DNA from: a virus
Reading direction: 5' to 3' (one strand)
DNA: 34,519 nucleotides
Virus record (IMG/VR): IMGVR_UViG_3300020171_000640
Location: 1 to 34,519 of that record
How positions within the stretch are numbered: position 1 is the first letter of the stretch; each line of letters starts with the position of its first letter. Below, one piece after another: positions 23,050-31,132 of this stretch. Both the position numbers and the translations under genes were made by a program. The notes beneath the pieces were generated by a model, which was given only the letters and a program-made list of their open reading frames with translations, searched no databases and had not been told where the DNA came from.

Positions 23050-23067
23050 TTTATATAAGTTTGCTAA
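23050..23067 (-). promoter_or_regulatory. BRE/TATA-type promoter before the packaging operon
   Basis: In minus-strand sense TTAGCAAACTTATATAAA, matching the element upstream of portal at 17 of 18 positions. It overlaps the last codons and stop of the GT4 gene. An archaeal TATA promoter here would start a transcript near 23028, about 25 bases before the 64-aa gene ATG, and so separate the glycan island from packaging genes. Confidence 0.55.
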
Positions 23068-24157
23068 TTTTAATAGCGGTTTTATTCCAAGTATTATCTT
23101 TAGCTGTTTGTAACGCTTCTTTACCCATTTGTTCAATAATTAATGGATTATCATAAACGTATCTTAATTCTTTTCTAAGACTATTTATATCAGGTGTAGC
23201 CCATTTAATTCCTTCGTACATCACTTCGTGTTTTATTTCTTCTAATTTATAATCTATAAATAATCCGTTTGTTTTGTTAACAAAATCAGTTTGCCCACCG
23301 TAATTTGTAGTTATAACAGGAAGCCCGCACGCCATCGCCTCTATACACGGTAAATTATACGCTTCTGCTCTTGTAGGACTAATGAATACATTCGCAGAAT
23401 TATATAAATCAACCATATTTCTATAATTTATATTATTTGTATTTATAATAAGTTTAGGTAAATTTACAGTCCGCGGACTTATTTTAGTTATTAATTTATT
23501 TAAATCAGGTATACCATAGGCGGGATTGAGTTTCAATATTAATTCAACATCGTCTTTATCAGTAAATTCTTCAAAATATGCGTTGATAAGATATTGTATT
23601 CCGCCCCTATCTTGTAAATTCCTAAATCCTTTATTCGCTAAGAATGTGCATTTCTTCGGTTTCTCTTTCGGATAGAATAATTCAAGGTCTACACCATGCG
23701 GAATAAGTTTAATCTTTTTTCGTAAGTTTTCAATATCACCACATAAATGAGTATTTATGTATGTAGAAGAACTGGATGATTCACGAAAAGGAGTATTATA
23801 TAATGCATCCATTGTATGTTTACTAGGTACAAAGATATATTCTATATCTGGATTCATGCATTCTTCTATAAAGCATTTCGGTACTTTATCTCCTTCCCAT
23901 ATCAGATATACCCAATTCCTTTTAGCATTTGTATTCAATCTCCAATGTAATGGATTTGTTATAATCAAGTTTATTTCATCTTCTATAGGAGGAGATTTTA
24001 GTAATTTAAGTTCTTCATCATCCACCATTCTTTCCCAATTAGGTACTCCACCTGTTGTTATTCTAACTTCTGTTACTTTATTCAATGCTCTTGCTAAATT
24101 GCGTGTATGTGAATCATATCCTGAACTACCAAAAAAGTTACCTATTATGTTTATCAT
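23051..24157 (-). CDS. Glycosyltransferase, GT4-type
   Basis: A 368-aa GT-B fold enzyme. The N-terminal part begins MINIIGNFFGSSGYDSHTRNLARAL; KLIPHGVDLELFYPKEK is the mid-domain signature, and PTRAEAYNLPCIEAMACGLPVI is the EX7E motif that binds the donor nucleotide-sugar in GT4. It should transfer a sugar from a nucleotide donor to a growing glycan or protein in the cytoplasm. It is the last gene of the glycan island, five bases after the GT2 gene. A 460-base segment at its 5' end is CpG-poor relative to the rest. Confidence 0.8.
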   Translation of the reverse strand: MINIIGNFFGSSGYDSHTRNLARALNKVTEVRITTGGVPNWERMVDDEELKLLKSPPIEDEINLIITNPLHWRLNTNAKRNWVYLIWEGDKVPKCFIEECMNPDIEYIFVPSKHTMDALYNTPFRESSSSSTYINTHLCGDIENLRKKIKLIPHGVDLELFYPKEKPKKCTFLANKGFRNLQDRGGIQYLINAYFEEFTDKDDVELILKLNPAYGIPDLNKLITKISPRTVNLPKLIINTNNINYRNMVDLYNSANVFISPTRAEAYNLPCIEAMACGLPVITTNYGGQTDFVNKTNGLFIDYKLEEIKHEVMYEGIKWATPDINSLRKELRYVYDNPLIIEQMGKEALQTAKDNTWNKTAIKISKLI

Positions 24158-24162
24158 CTATA

Positions 24163-25044
24163 TCACTTCCTCGTTATTAAATTAGTCTCTTTTAATAAAC
24201 TTAATTCGTCTGGAATATTTTCTTTTATAAAAAAATTATTAAGTTTATCTTTATTTTCTTTTGTGAAATCTTCAAATATCCTTTGGTTAAACATAATCAG
24301 TTCATTTTGATTCTGGCTACGTTCGCCACCACTTGGTGTCATTTGATGATAATTTACAGCCATTGTATCTACACCTATTTTAAAACCAGCCATAACAGCG
24401 TTATAACTAAAAAACTGTTCTTCTCTAAATCCGTGTTTTGTTATTTTAGTCGGGTAATAACTTACTTTATCATGTACTTCTTTTTTAACAAGTGCGCAAC
24501 TTCTGAAATGATGCGCCGGTAGAATAACTGAATCTGTATACATCCAGCCGCAGTCGTCACCGTTCATAATATAATTACCATTGTCATCTAAAATTACTCT
24601 GTTTACAATTCCGTTAAGAAATTTCGGGTCGCGTTTGAATACCGGACCAGACATTGGCGTAGTAATACCGCTTGCTATATCATATCCTGCTTTTATGACA
24701 TCCAACAATCTATCTATATAATCTGGTTCTAAAATAACATCATCATCTACTCTTAATGTATATTTATAACAATCTTTACTAAACGCATAATCTACTATAG
24801 ATTGACGCGCTTTACTTACACCATATTGAAACTCGTTTCTTGTTAAAAAAACTTTATGGTTTTCTAATCTAAATCTCGTTACCATACAATTAAAAAAATG
24901 ATAATTGTTTAAATTAGTACCAGATGCGTCATCCATTATAAAAATATCAAAATTCTGATATGTTTGCGTACGTAAACTTTGCAATAATAAACATAATTCA
25001 GTTGGTCGGTCACGCGTATTAATTAATATAGCAATTTCTTTCAT
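24163..25044 (-). CDS. Glycosyltransferase family 2
   Basis: A 293-aa GT-A enzyme: IAILINTRDRPTELCLLLQS at the N terminus, DIFIMDDASG and YKYTLRVDDDVILEPDYIDR (DxD metal site), then a C-terminal LPAHHFRSCALVKKEV acceptor region and HGFREEQFFSYNA (the ED-type catalytic base). It transfers a sugar with inversion. It overlaps the aminotransferase gene by four bases (ATGA), with GGAGATAATTAA before its ATG, showing coupling. The substrate cannot be told from sequence. Confidence 0.8.
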   Translation of the reverse strand: MKEIAILINTRDRPTELCLLLQSLRTQTYQNFDIFIMDDASGTNLNNYHFFNCMVTRFRLENHKVFLTRNEFQYGVSKARQSIVDYAFSKDCYKYTLRVDDDVILEPDYIDRLLDVIKAGYDIASGITTPMSGPVFKRDPKFLNGIVNRVILDDNGNYIMNGDDCGWMYTDSVILPAHHFRSCALVKKEVHDKVSYYPTKITKHGFREEQFFSYNAVMAGFKIGVDTMAVNYHQMTPSGGERSQNQNELIMFNQRIFEDFTKENKDKLNNFFIKENIPDELSLLKETNLITRK

Positions 25045-26102
25045 TTAATTATCTCCTTTAAATTTATTATAAATTCTTTTACATCTGATTCTGTTATTGT
25101 TCCGATAGTTGCAATATGCATAACTTTATCTTTTAATTCAGATTTACCAGCGTAAATTATGAACCCTTTATTCTTAAGACCGTCGTGAATTGAATTATAA
25201 TTTAAACCAGCCGGTATTAAAACGTTTACCATTATATTTGACATGTTATCTTTTAAATAAAGTTCAAAACCGAGTTTCGTTAATTCTGATTTAAGTAAAT
25301 CGCAGTTTGATTTGAATCTATTTAATCTATTTTCAAGACCTTCTTTTAATAATTCTGTTAAATTTTCGTTTAATATATAAAATAACGGTATTGACGGCGT
25401 AAAGGGTGTTTGATTGAATTTACCATATTTTAAATAAGAATCTAAATCAAGATACATATTTCTACGTTGTAATTTAATTAATTTATTTTTCCTACAACAT
25501 ATTATTCCAATTACAGGCGGACCGCCTATTCCTTTATTTGAACTAACAGCGCAGAAATCAATATTGAATTCTTCCATATCAAGTTTTTCGCAACCTATTG
25601 CGCAAACTGCATCTATTAAATATGTTTTATTATATTTTTTACATAGTTCTCCAACTTCTTTTATTGGATTTAGCATACCAGTACTTGTTTCCATATAAAC
25701 CATTGAAACGAATTCAATATCTGGGTTTTCTATTAATATCTTTTCAATTTCTGTTATTTTAGGATATTCGCCCCATTCATAACGTAAATAAATTCTCGGT
25801 AGTCTATAAATTCTGCATATTTCATATGCACGTTCACCAAATGCGCCGTTTGAAATAACTAAAATCTTTTTGTTTACAACAGATGAAAACATTGTTTCCA
25901 ATGCTGACGTTCCAGAACCGCTTATAATTGCTATATCAAAACTCTTTTTATTACTATTAAATACTTTAAATAATTTATCTTTCATATCTTTATATAATTC
26001 TTCAAATTCTCGTTCTCTGTGTACTATATCAGGAAACTGTATAATCTTTTTAAGATTATCAGTTTTACTAACCGGACCGGCTACAAAAAGTTTATAATTC
26101 AT
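25041..26102 (-). CDS. 2-aminoethylphosphonate-transaminase-like aminotransferase
   Basis: A 353-aa class V PLP enzyme. Starts AGPVSKTDNLKKIIQFPDIVHREREFEEL, followed by IISGSGTSALETMFSSVV and ILVISNGAFGERAYE, VSMVYMETSTGMLNPI, LIDAVCAIGCEKLD and SSNKGIGGPPVIG with the PLP lysine. That chain of motifs is close to PhnW, which interconverts phosphonoacetaldehyde and 2-aminoethylphosphonate. No PepM or decarboxylase is encoded here, so any phosphonate would need host enzymes; the true substrate could be another small aldehyde. Four-base overlaps on both sides tie it to the HAD and GT2 genes. Confidence 0.65.
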   Translation of the reverse strand: MNYKLFVAGPVSKTDNLKKIIQFPDIVHREREFEELYKDMKDKLFKVFNSNKKSFDIAIISGSGTSALETMFSSVVNKKILVISNGAFGERAYEICRIYRLPRIYLRYEWGEYPKITEIEKILIENPDIEFVSMVYMETSTGMLNPIKEVGELCKKYNKTYLIDAVCAIGCEKLDMEEFNIDFCAVSSNKGIGGPPVIGIICCRKNKLIKLQRRNMYLDLDSYLKYGKFNQTPFTPSIPLFYILNENLTELLKEGLENRLNRFKSNCDLLKSELTKLGFELYLKDNMSNIMVNVLIPAGLNYNSIHDGLKNKGFIIYAGKSELKDKVMHIATIGTITESDVKEFIINLKEIIK

Positions 26103-26371
26103 TCAATCTCCTCAAATTCTTTTATACTTATATTTTTATCATCTAAATAATAATCCGCCCTTAATTTGTCCATTACAAGTAAATGATAATTAACGCCAAG
26201 TATTTTGAGATATTCTATCGTTCTTTCTCTGATAGTTGAATTTCTTGAAGTATGAATTATAACAATTGTATCCTTTTTTTCGTAAAGTTTATTAACTATA
26301 TTAATAATCTTTTTAATCGGTTTACCTTTGTTTACAAGTGTTCCGTCTAAGTCTATGGCTATCACTCTCAT
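26099..26371 (-). CDS. Small HAD phosphatase
   Basis: A 90-aa minimal HAD-superfamily protein: IDLDGTLVN (motif I nucleophile), HTSRNSTIRER (motif II) and DKLRADYYLDDKN (motifs III-IV). No cap domain is present. Similar small phosphatases occur in capsule and surface-polysaccharide clusters, removing phosphate from sugar phosphates or nucleotide-sugar precursors. ATGA overlaps link it to the aminotransferase and the preceding ORF. Confidence 0.75.
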   Translation of the reverse strand: MRVIAIDLDGTLVNKGKPIKKIINIVNKLYEKKDTIVIIHTSRNSTIRERTIEYLKILGVNYHLLVMDKLRADYYLDDKNISIKEFEEIE

Positions 26372-26472
26372 TTTTTAATCACCTTATCATGTTTTCTATG
26401 ACATTTCTTGCATAATTGTTGCCAGTCTTCTCTTATTCTTTTTTGCATATCCAATATAATAATTTCATTCAA
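26368..26472 (-). CDS. 34-aa Cys/His ORF, HNH-like remnant
   Basis: A tiny frame between the CapK-like and HAD genes. It encodes LCKKCHRKHDK, the LCxxCHxxxH end common to HNH nucleases, preceded by the helix RIREDWQQ. The start is TTG 26472, overlapping the previous gene by eight bases, or an internal ATG near 26448. Both ends overlap flanking genes as expected for an expressed gene, but it lacks the rest of an HNH domain, so it may be the C-terminal remnant of an excised endonuclease. Confidence 0.35.
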   Translation of the reverse strand: MNEIIILDMQKRIREDWQQLCKKCHRKHDKVIKK

Positions 26473-27637
26473 TTATCTCCAGTAATTTCATCCTTCCTTT
26501 ATTTGTCATCTTTTTTAATGTTATTATTTCAAGGTCAAGACCGGATTCTTGTTTAATCCATTCTTCATACCATAAAAACTTATAACTTATACTATTCCAT
26601 ACTATATATAATTTAAACTTATTATTCTTAAGGTCAACAATTACTTTCCATTTCTTTATGCTATCTCCGTATTTGTTACTTATCGGGCTTAATATCCACC
26701 ATCCTAATGGTTTCTTAGTTAACGGTCCGTCATAATAGTCTATTCCTCTGCCTACAATATCATACATAATATCATGCTTCCTACCACATTGGCAATCACT
26801 TTTCCTTAATTTGCCATAATCCTTTGTTTTATATCTTAAAATTGGTGTGATTGTATTGAACAAATCTGTGACTATAATCTCGCCATTTATAATCTCTACA
26901 ATACAAGTCTCCATATTGACGTGATAATTCCCATATTTACACTGAGACGCAACTGTGCATAATTCAGCAAGTCCATAACCAGAATAAACAGCTTTATAAT
27001 ATTGTTTTAAATAATTAGTATGTTTTCTCGTATCTTCACTCATAAGATATAAAGTAATGTTTTTCATTATATCTTCTTTGCCAAGTTTAATTAAACCAGT
27101 AGTTATCTCCCTGATAGCACCAGAACCGCCATGTATCAAGAATGGTTTATTTTTTATTATCCAATTATAATGTTCGTTTCCAATAATTCTGTAATTCATC
27201 GGTTTAACATTTCGTAACAAATCAAAAAATTTCCATTGCGGTTCACCGGCTGTAAGTCTTAGAATCCAATCTTTACCATTCCAGCCAACAGATTTCCACG
27301 CACGTTCAAATACTGCCGATTTAATATATTGTAATTCTTTCGGACCATATGTTTTAAGCGGTTCGCCAGTAGAACCAGATGAAAAATGTGTTGTTTCGTC
27401 ACCTTTAAGGTTGGGGTTGAATTTACGTAACTGTTTTTTTGTAGTTAAAGGTAATTTTTTAAAATCGTCAAATGAATTTATATCAATACCAAACGTTTTA
27501 CAAACTCGTACTAATTTAATTAATTGTAATGTATCTAACATTTCATTATTAGAATATTCATAATTATTTAAATATTTACTCCATTTTATTGTATTTTTCG
27601 TCATTTTATCGTATATTTTAAATAAATTATTTTTCAT
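26465..27637 (-). CDS. CapK/PaaK-like adenylate-forming enzyme
   Basis: A 390-aa protein of the phenylacetate-CoA ligase / CapK family. FSSGSTGEPLKTYG is the ATP P-loop, RLTAGEPQWKF and GGSGAIREIT follow, YSGYGLAELCTVASQC is the second adenylation signature, and ITPILRYKTKDYGKL with CQCGRKHD ends the N-terminal large domain. It activates a carboxylic acid as AMP ester. In capsule loci CapK-like enzymes modify sugars. ATG 27637 is used, since it overlaps the dehydrogenase stop by four bases and GGAG lies nine bases upstream; the frame continues to 27655 in the neighbour. Confidence 0.75.
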   Translation of the reverse strand: MKNNLFKIYDKMTKNTIKWSKYLNNYEYSNNEMLDTLQLIKLVRVCKTFGIDINSFDDFKKLPLTTKKQLRKFNPNLKGDETTHFSSGSTGEPLKTYGPKELQYIKSAVFERAWKSVGWNGKDWILRLTAGEPQWKFFDLLRNVKPMNYRIIGNEHYNWIIKNKPFLIHGGSGAIREITTGLIKLGKEDIMKNITLYLMSEDTRKHTNYLKQYYKAVYSGYGLAELCTVASQCKYGNYHVNMETCIVEIINGEIIVTDLFNTITPILRYKTKDYGKLRKSDCQCGRKHDIMYDIVGRGIDYYDGPLTKKPLGWWILSPISNKYGDSIKKWKVIVDLKNNKFKLYIVWNSISYKFLWYEEWIKQESGLDLEIITLKKMTNKGRMKLLEIIE

Positions 27638-28818
27638 TTGACCATTCTCCAACAATCAATCAATCTATTCTTTTTATATTTCATTTTAAGATATTCATCG
27701 TAAGGAATAGTTAATACAGTTAAATCTGCACTTTTAATTCCTTTTTGTACTTTTTTAATATAAGAAACACTATTACCAAGAAGTTCTTTAGTATTATCAA
27801 TCGCCAATGGGTCGTGTACTGTTATATTAAATCCATTACAAAATAGTTTTTTAATTATTTTAATAGACGCGCTTTCCACAACAACATCTGTTCCTATTTT
27901 AAATGCTGTTCCAAGTACTAATATTTTATTACCCCTTATATCTTTCATTCTTTCTGTTATTTTAGCTACTATTCTATCTATTTGCCTATCGTTCATTTCT
28001 ATTAAAACATCCGGGAATTTAGTATCTATTTCCAATTGTTTTAAATAATAAGATAACGCTTCATTATCTCTTGGGAAACACGTCCCGCCATACGATAATC
28101 CGGCAGTTAAAAATTTCCTGCCTATTCTGCTATCGTGTCCAAGTATATCACTTATAATATCCGGATTTGTATTCGGAATCTTATCGCAAATTTCGCCAAT
28201 AAAGTTTGCAAAATTCATTTTCATTGTAATATAATTATTCGCCATTAATTTAGCTAATTCTGCGTTTATTAAATTAGTCCTTATTATAGGCGCATTATTT
28301 TCCATAATAGATTTGCAAATGGGTTCATATAAATTACCAGAATTTTTATCGTATTCACCGATTAGTATATATTCTGGGTTTCGTATATTTTCTGTTTCAG
28401 TACCAAGCGCTAAAAATTCAGGATGATGTATCATTCCGAAATCTTTACCGCATTTCTTACCTGAAATGCTTTCTATACGTATTATTATTCTTTCTGTTGA
28501 ACCCGGTAAAACAGTACTTCTTAATACAATTAAATGATATGAACTTTTATTTTTTAATGCTTTCCCGATATTATCTGCAACTTCATTAACATAAACCAAA
28601 TTAAATGCACCTTCTTTAAGATTAGGTGTATTTACAAAGATTATACTAACATCTGTATTTTTAACTGCATATTCAGAATCATTTGTAGTTTTAATTTCAG
28701 TATCGCTTAATTTATTTATATCTACATCAACACCAATTACGTCAAATCCTTTTAAAGACATGAATTCTGCTAATGGTTTTCCAAGTTTCCCTAATCCAAA
28801 TACTGATATTGTTTTCAT
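27634..28818 (-). CDS. UDP-glucose/GDP-mannose 6-dehydrogenase family
   Basis: A 394-aa NAD-dependent dehydrogenase: SVFGLGKLGKPLAEFMSLKG (Rossmann), VLRSTVLPGST, HHPEFLALGTE, AELAKLMANNYITMKMNFAN and the catalytic YGGTCFPRDNEAL, and an NAD-binding C-terminal domain with ILVLGTAFKIGTDVV. It oxidises a nucleotide-sugar C6 to the uronate. Substrate choice between UDP-glucose, UDP-ManNAc and GDP-mannose cannot be fixed; the neighbouring epimerase makes GDP-mannose or its product plausible. Four-base overlaps on both ends. Confidence 0.8.
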   Translation of the reverse strand: MKTISVFGLGKLGKPLAEFMSLKGFDVIGVDVDINKLSDTEIKTTNDSEYAVKNTDVSIIFVNTPNLKEGAFNLVYVNEVADNIGKALKNKSSYHLIVLRSTVLPGSTERIIIRIESISGKKCGKDFGMIHHPEFLALGTETENIRNPEYILIGEYDKNSGNLYEPICKSIMENNAPIIRTNLINAELAKLMANNYITMKMNFANFIGEICDKIPNTNPDIISDILGHDSRIGRKFLTAGLSYGGTCFPRDNEALSYYLKQLEIDTKFPDVLIEMNDRQIDRIVAKITERMKDIRGNKILVLGTAFKIGTDVVVESASIKIIKKLFCNGFNITVHDPLAIDNTKELLGNSVSYIKKVQKGIKSADLTVLTIPYDEYLKMKYKKNRLIDCWRMVK

Positions 28819-30146
28819 TTTATCGGCACTCCTATACAGTTTACACCTGAACTACCTATTAGACTATAATTCAAATCAATTAATATCTTCTCTACTTCTG
28901 CTTTCTCAACATGATTTGTTTCTATAATAACAATAGGTTTATTCTTCTTGATTATATTAATTGCGCCCTTTAGGACTTCCAAATCAGCACCCTCTGCATC
29001 TATCTTTATAAGTTTTATATTTGGTACTCCTTTGAACATCTCGTCAAGGACAATCGCCTGTGGAGTTGATTTATCCTCTGATATAAGAACCTCATCTAAT
29101 CCATAATGGTCGCCTTGTTTTATAGTATAATTAACAGGACTACTAAAGACCGCTCTATGTATTGGAACAACTTTTATAGATGGATTAAGTTTCATATTAG
29201 TAAGAAGATGTTTATAACATCTCGGTGATGGTTCAAACGCAAAACAAGTTCCTTTATCATGCCAAACAGATGTATCACCGACTCCTGCACCTATATCTAA
29301 CATTATATCATCATTTTTAAATGTTTTAACTACATTTGTTATCATATTGAATACTTCTTTATCGTGATGTACATAACCTAATTTATCTATCTGATAACCC
29401 TCATCTAGTAATGTAAATCTATCAAATGTTTTTGTTATACCATTAATTTCAAGTTTAACTAAAACAGACGGTTTATCTAATCCCCATTTTTTTTTGAAAT
29501 AAATTGAGTTTCTTTTTTTAATTTTTTGACTTTCATGTTCATGCTGGTCAATATTGAATTTTCTATGATGTTCTATAAACATATCTATTTCATAAACTTT
29601 AAGACCATTTGAAAATACATTATAAGTATAATCTATATCGTCACCGTCGCCGGGGTTAAGACATTCGTCAAGCATACCTATTTTATTAATAGTCTTACGT
29701 GAAATGAACATACACCATGTACCCACCCATTTAAATCCGTCTAAATACATTTCGCCAGATGTACCGCCACCGTTTCTAACAGTTACAATTCCGCAATCTG
29801 GATATTCAGAATAACTTACCATTTCATATAACATATCTCTTCCAAGAAACTTATGAAATATTACATCATCTTGTGTTAAAAATACGTCCATATCTCCTGC
29901 GCATTTTATACCGTAATTTATAGCCAAAGTCGTTCCTTCTGCTTTTATATGATGAACTTCAATCTTATCAGGATGCGCATTTGCTAATCTATCACAATAA
30001 TCTGCCGTTCCATCATTACTTTCACTTTCAATTAATATTATTTTATACGGATATACAAAATTTTGTAATATACTATTAATCGTCATAGATAAACTATTAC
30101 CAGAATTCCTACACGGGATTATTATAGCTACCGGTTTCTCATTCAT
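28815..30146 (-). CDS. GT2 glycosyltransferase - FkbM methyltransferase fusion
   Basis: A 443-aa two-domain protein. Residues 1-200 are GT2 (IIIPCRNSGNSLSMTINSIL, IILIESESNDGT, MDVFLTQDDVIFH). Residues about 270-443 are an FkbM-type methyltransferase: MLDIGAGVGDTSVW, CFAFEPSPRCYKHLL and IKLIKIDAEGADLEVLKGA, ending VNCIGVPIK. It probably transfers and then O-methylates the same sugar. The two halves use different codons: the FkbM part prefers AAG, GAG and CTN, while the GT2 part is AAA and TTA-rich, suggesting fusion by recombination. Confidence 0.8.
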   Translation of the reverse strand: MNEKPVAIIIPCRNSGNSLSMTINSILQNFVYPYKIILIESESNDGTADYCDRLANAHPDKIEVHHIKAEGTTLAINYGIKCAGDMDVFLTQDDVIFHKFLGRDMLYEMVSYSEYPDCGIVTVRNGGGTSGEMYLDGFKWVGTWCMFISRKTINKIGMLDECLNPGDGDDIDYTYNVFSNGLKVYEIDMFIEHHRKFNIDQHEHESQKIKKRNSIYFKKKWGLDKPSVLVKLEINGITKTFDRFTLLDEGYQIDKLGYVHHDKEVFNMITNVVKTFKNDDIMLDIGAGVGDTSVWHDKGTCFAFEPSPRCYKHLLTNMKLNPSIKVVPIHRAVFSSPVNYTIKQGDHYGLDEVLISEDKSTPQAIVLDEMFKGVPNIKLIKIDAEGADLEVLKGAINIIKKNKPIVIIETNHVEKAEVEKILIDLNYSLIGSSGVNCIGVPIK

Positions 30147-31132
30147 TTCATAACCTCTTTATTTAATTTTTCGTCTGTTTCATCAATCTTAGATTTAATC
30201 CAATTATATGTTATAGTCAACCCATCTTTCATACTCCACTCCGGTTCCCAGTTAAACTTCTTCTTGAACATTGTATTATCAGAATTACGACCTCTAACGC
30301 CAAGCGGACCGTCTATATGAACTATACCCAATTTGGCGTTTCCTATTTCCATAATTATTTTAGCAAGTTCGTTTATAGAAAGCATATCATCACGACCTAT
30401 ATTAATAGGTTCTGATATATCAGAATACATTACCATTTCAAGAGCCTTTAAGCAATCATCTATATAACAAAAACTACGTGTTTGATTACCGTCTCCCCAT
30501 ATTTCAATTGTAGTTTTGCAATCTCTTTTAGCAATTATAACTTTTCTGCATATAGCAGCTGGCGATTTTTCTCTGCCACCTTTATAAGTTCCTTCCGGTC
30601 CATATATATTATGGAACCTAACAATTTTAATATCCATACCATAATTTCTATAAGATTGACATAACTGTTCCATCATAATCTTTTCCCAACCATAAGTATC
30701 CTGAGGGTCTGCTGGATAGGCATCAGATTCTTTTAGTCCGGCTATATCAGTTTTAGTTTGTTTATAATTCGGATATATACACGCGGAACTTGAATATAAT
30801 ACTTTCTTGATACCGTTTAATTTACATTCTTCAAGCGAATTAAAATCTATCATTGTATTATTATACATTATTTTCGCCTGATTATCTTTATTTTGTATAA
30901 AACCCATACCGCCCATATCTGCCGCAAGTAACCATGCTTCGTCAATACCTTCAAATGCTTTAATACAATTATTCCTATATCGTAAATCCAGTTTAAGAAA
31001 TTCGTCACATTCAAGACCGTATTTTGGTTCTTTCCAATCTACACCCCTTACAAAGTGTCCTTGTTCTTTCAGTCTCTTACATAGGTGATGCCCGATAAAT
31101 CCTGCGGCACCCGTTACTATTATCCTTGTCAT
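30143..31132 (-). CDS. GDP-mannose 3,5-epimerase-like NAD epimerase
   Basis: A 329-aa extended SDR enzyme that closely follows the plant-type GDP-mannose 3,5-epimerase: ITGAAGFIGHHLCKRL, LLAADMGGMGFIQ, YNNTMIDFNSLEE, SSACIYPNYKQ with the catalytic Cys, DTYGWEKIM (YxxxK), FHNIYGPEGTYKGGREKSPA and INIGRDDMLSINE, ending GVRGRNSDNTMFKKKFNW. The product would be GDP-L-galactose or GDP-L-gulose. Conserved Ile residues here are encoded by ATA, showing the standard code. ATGA overlaps join it to both neighbours. Confidence 0.85.
   Translation of the reverse strand: MTRIIVTGAAGFIGHHLCKRLKEQGHFVRGVDWKEPKYGLECDEFLKLDLRYRNNCIKAFEGIDEAWLLAADMGGMGFIQNKDNQAKIMYNNTMIDFNSLEECKLNGIKKVLYSSSACIYPNYKQTKTDIAGLKESDAYPADPQDTYGWEKIMMEQLCQSYRNYGMDIKIVRFHNIYGPEGTYKGGREKSPAAICRKVIIAKRDCKTTIEIWGDGNQTRSFCYIDDCLKALEMVMYSDISEPINIGRDDMLSINELAKIIMEIGNAKLGIVHIDGPLGVRGRNSDNTMFKKKFNWEPEWSMKDGLTITYNWIKSKIDETDEKLNKEVMK

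Noticed and set aside
30143-31132. Alternative genetic code with AUA = Met
   Set aside because: In the GDP-mannose 3,5-epimerase-like gene the family's conserved Ile residues (NIYGP, SACIYP, CYIDD) are encoded by ATA, so AUA is read as Ile internally; AUA is proposed only as an initiation codon.
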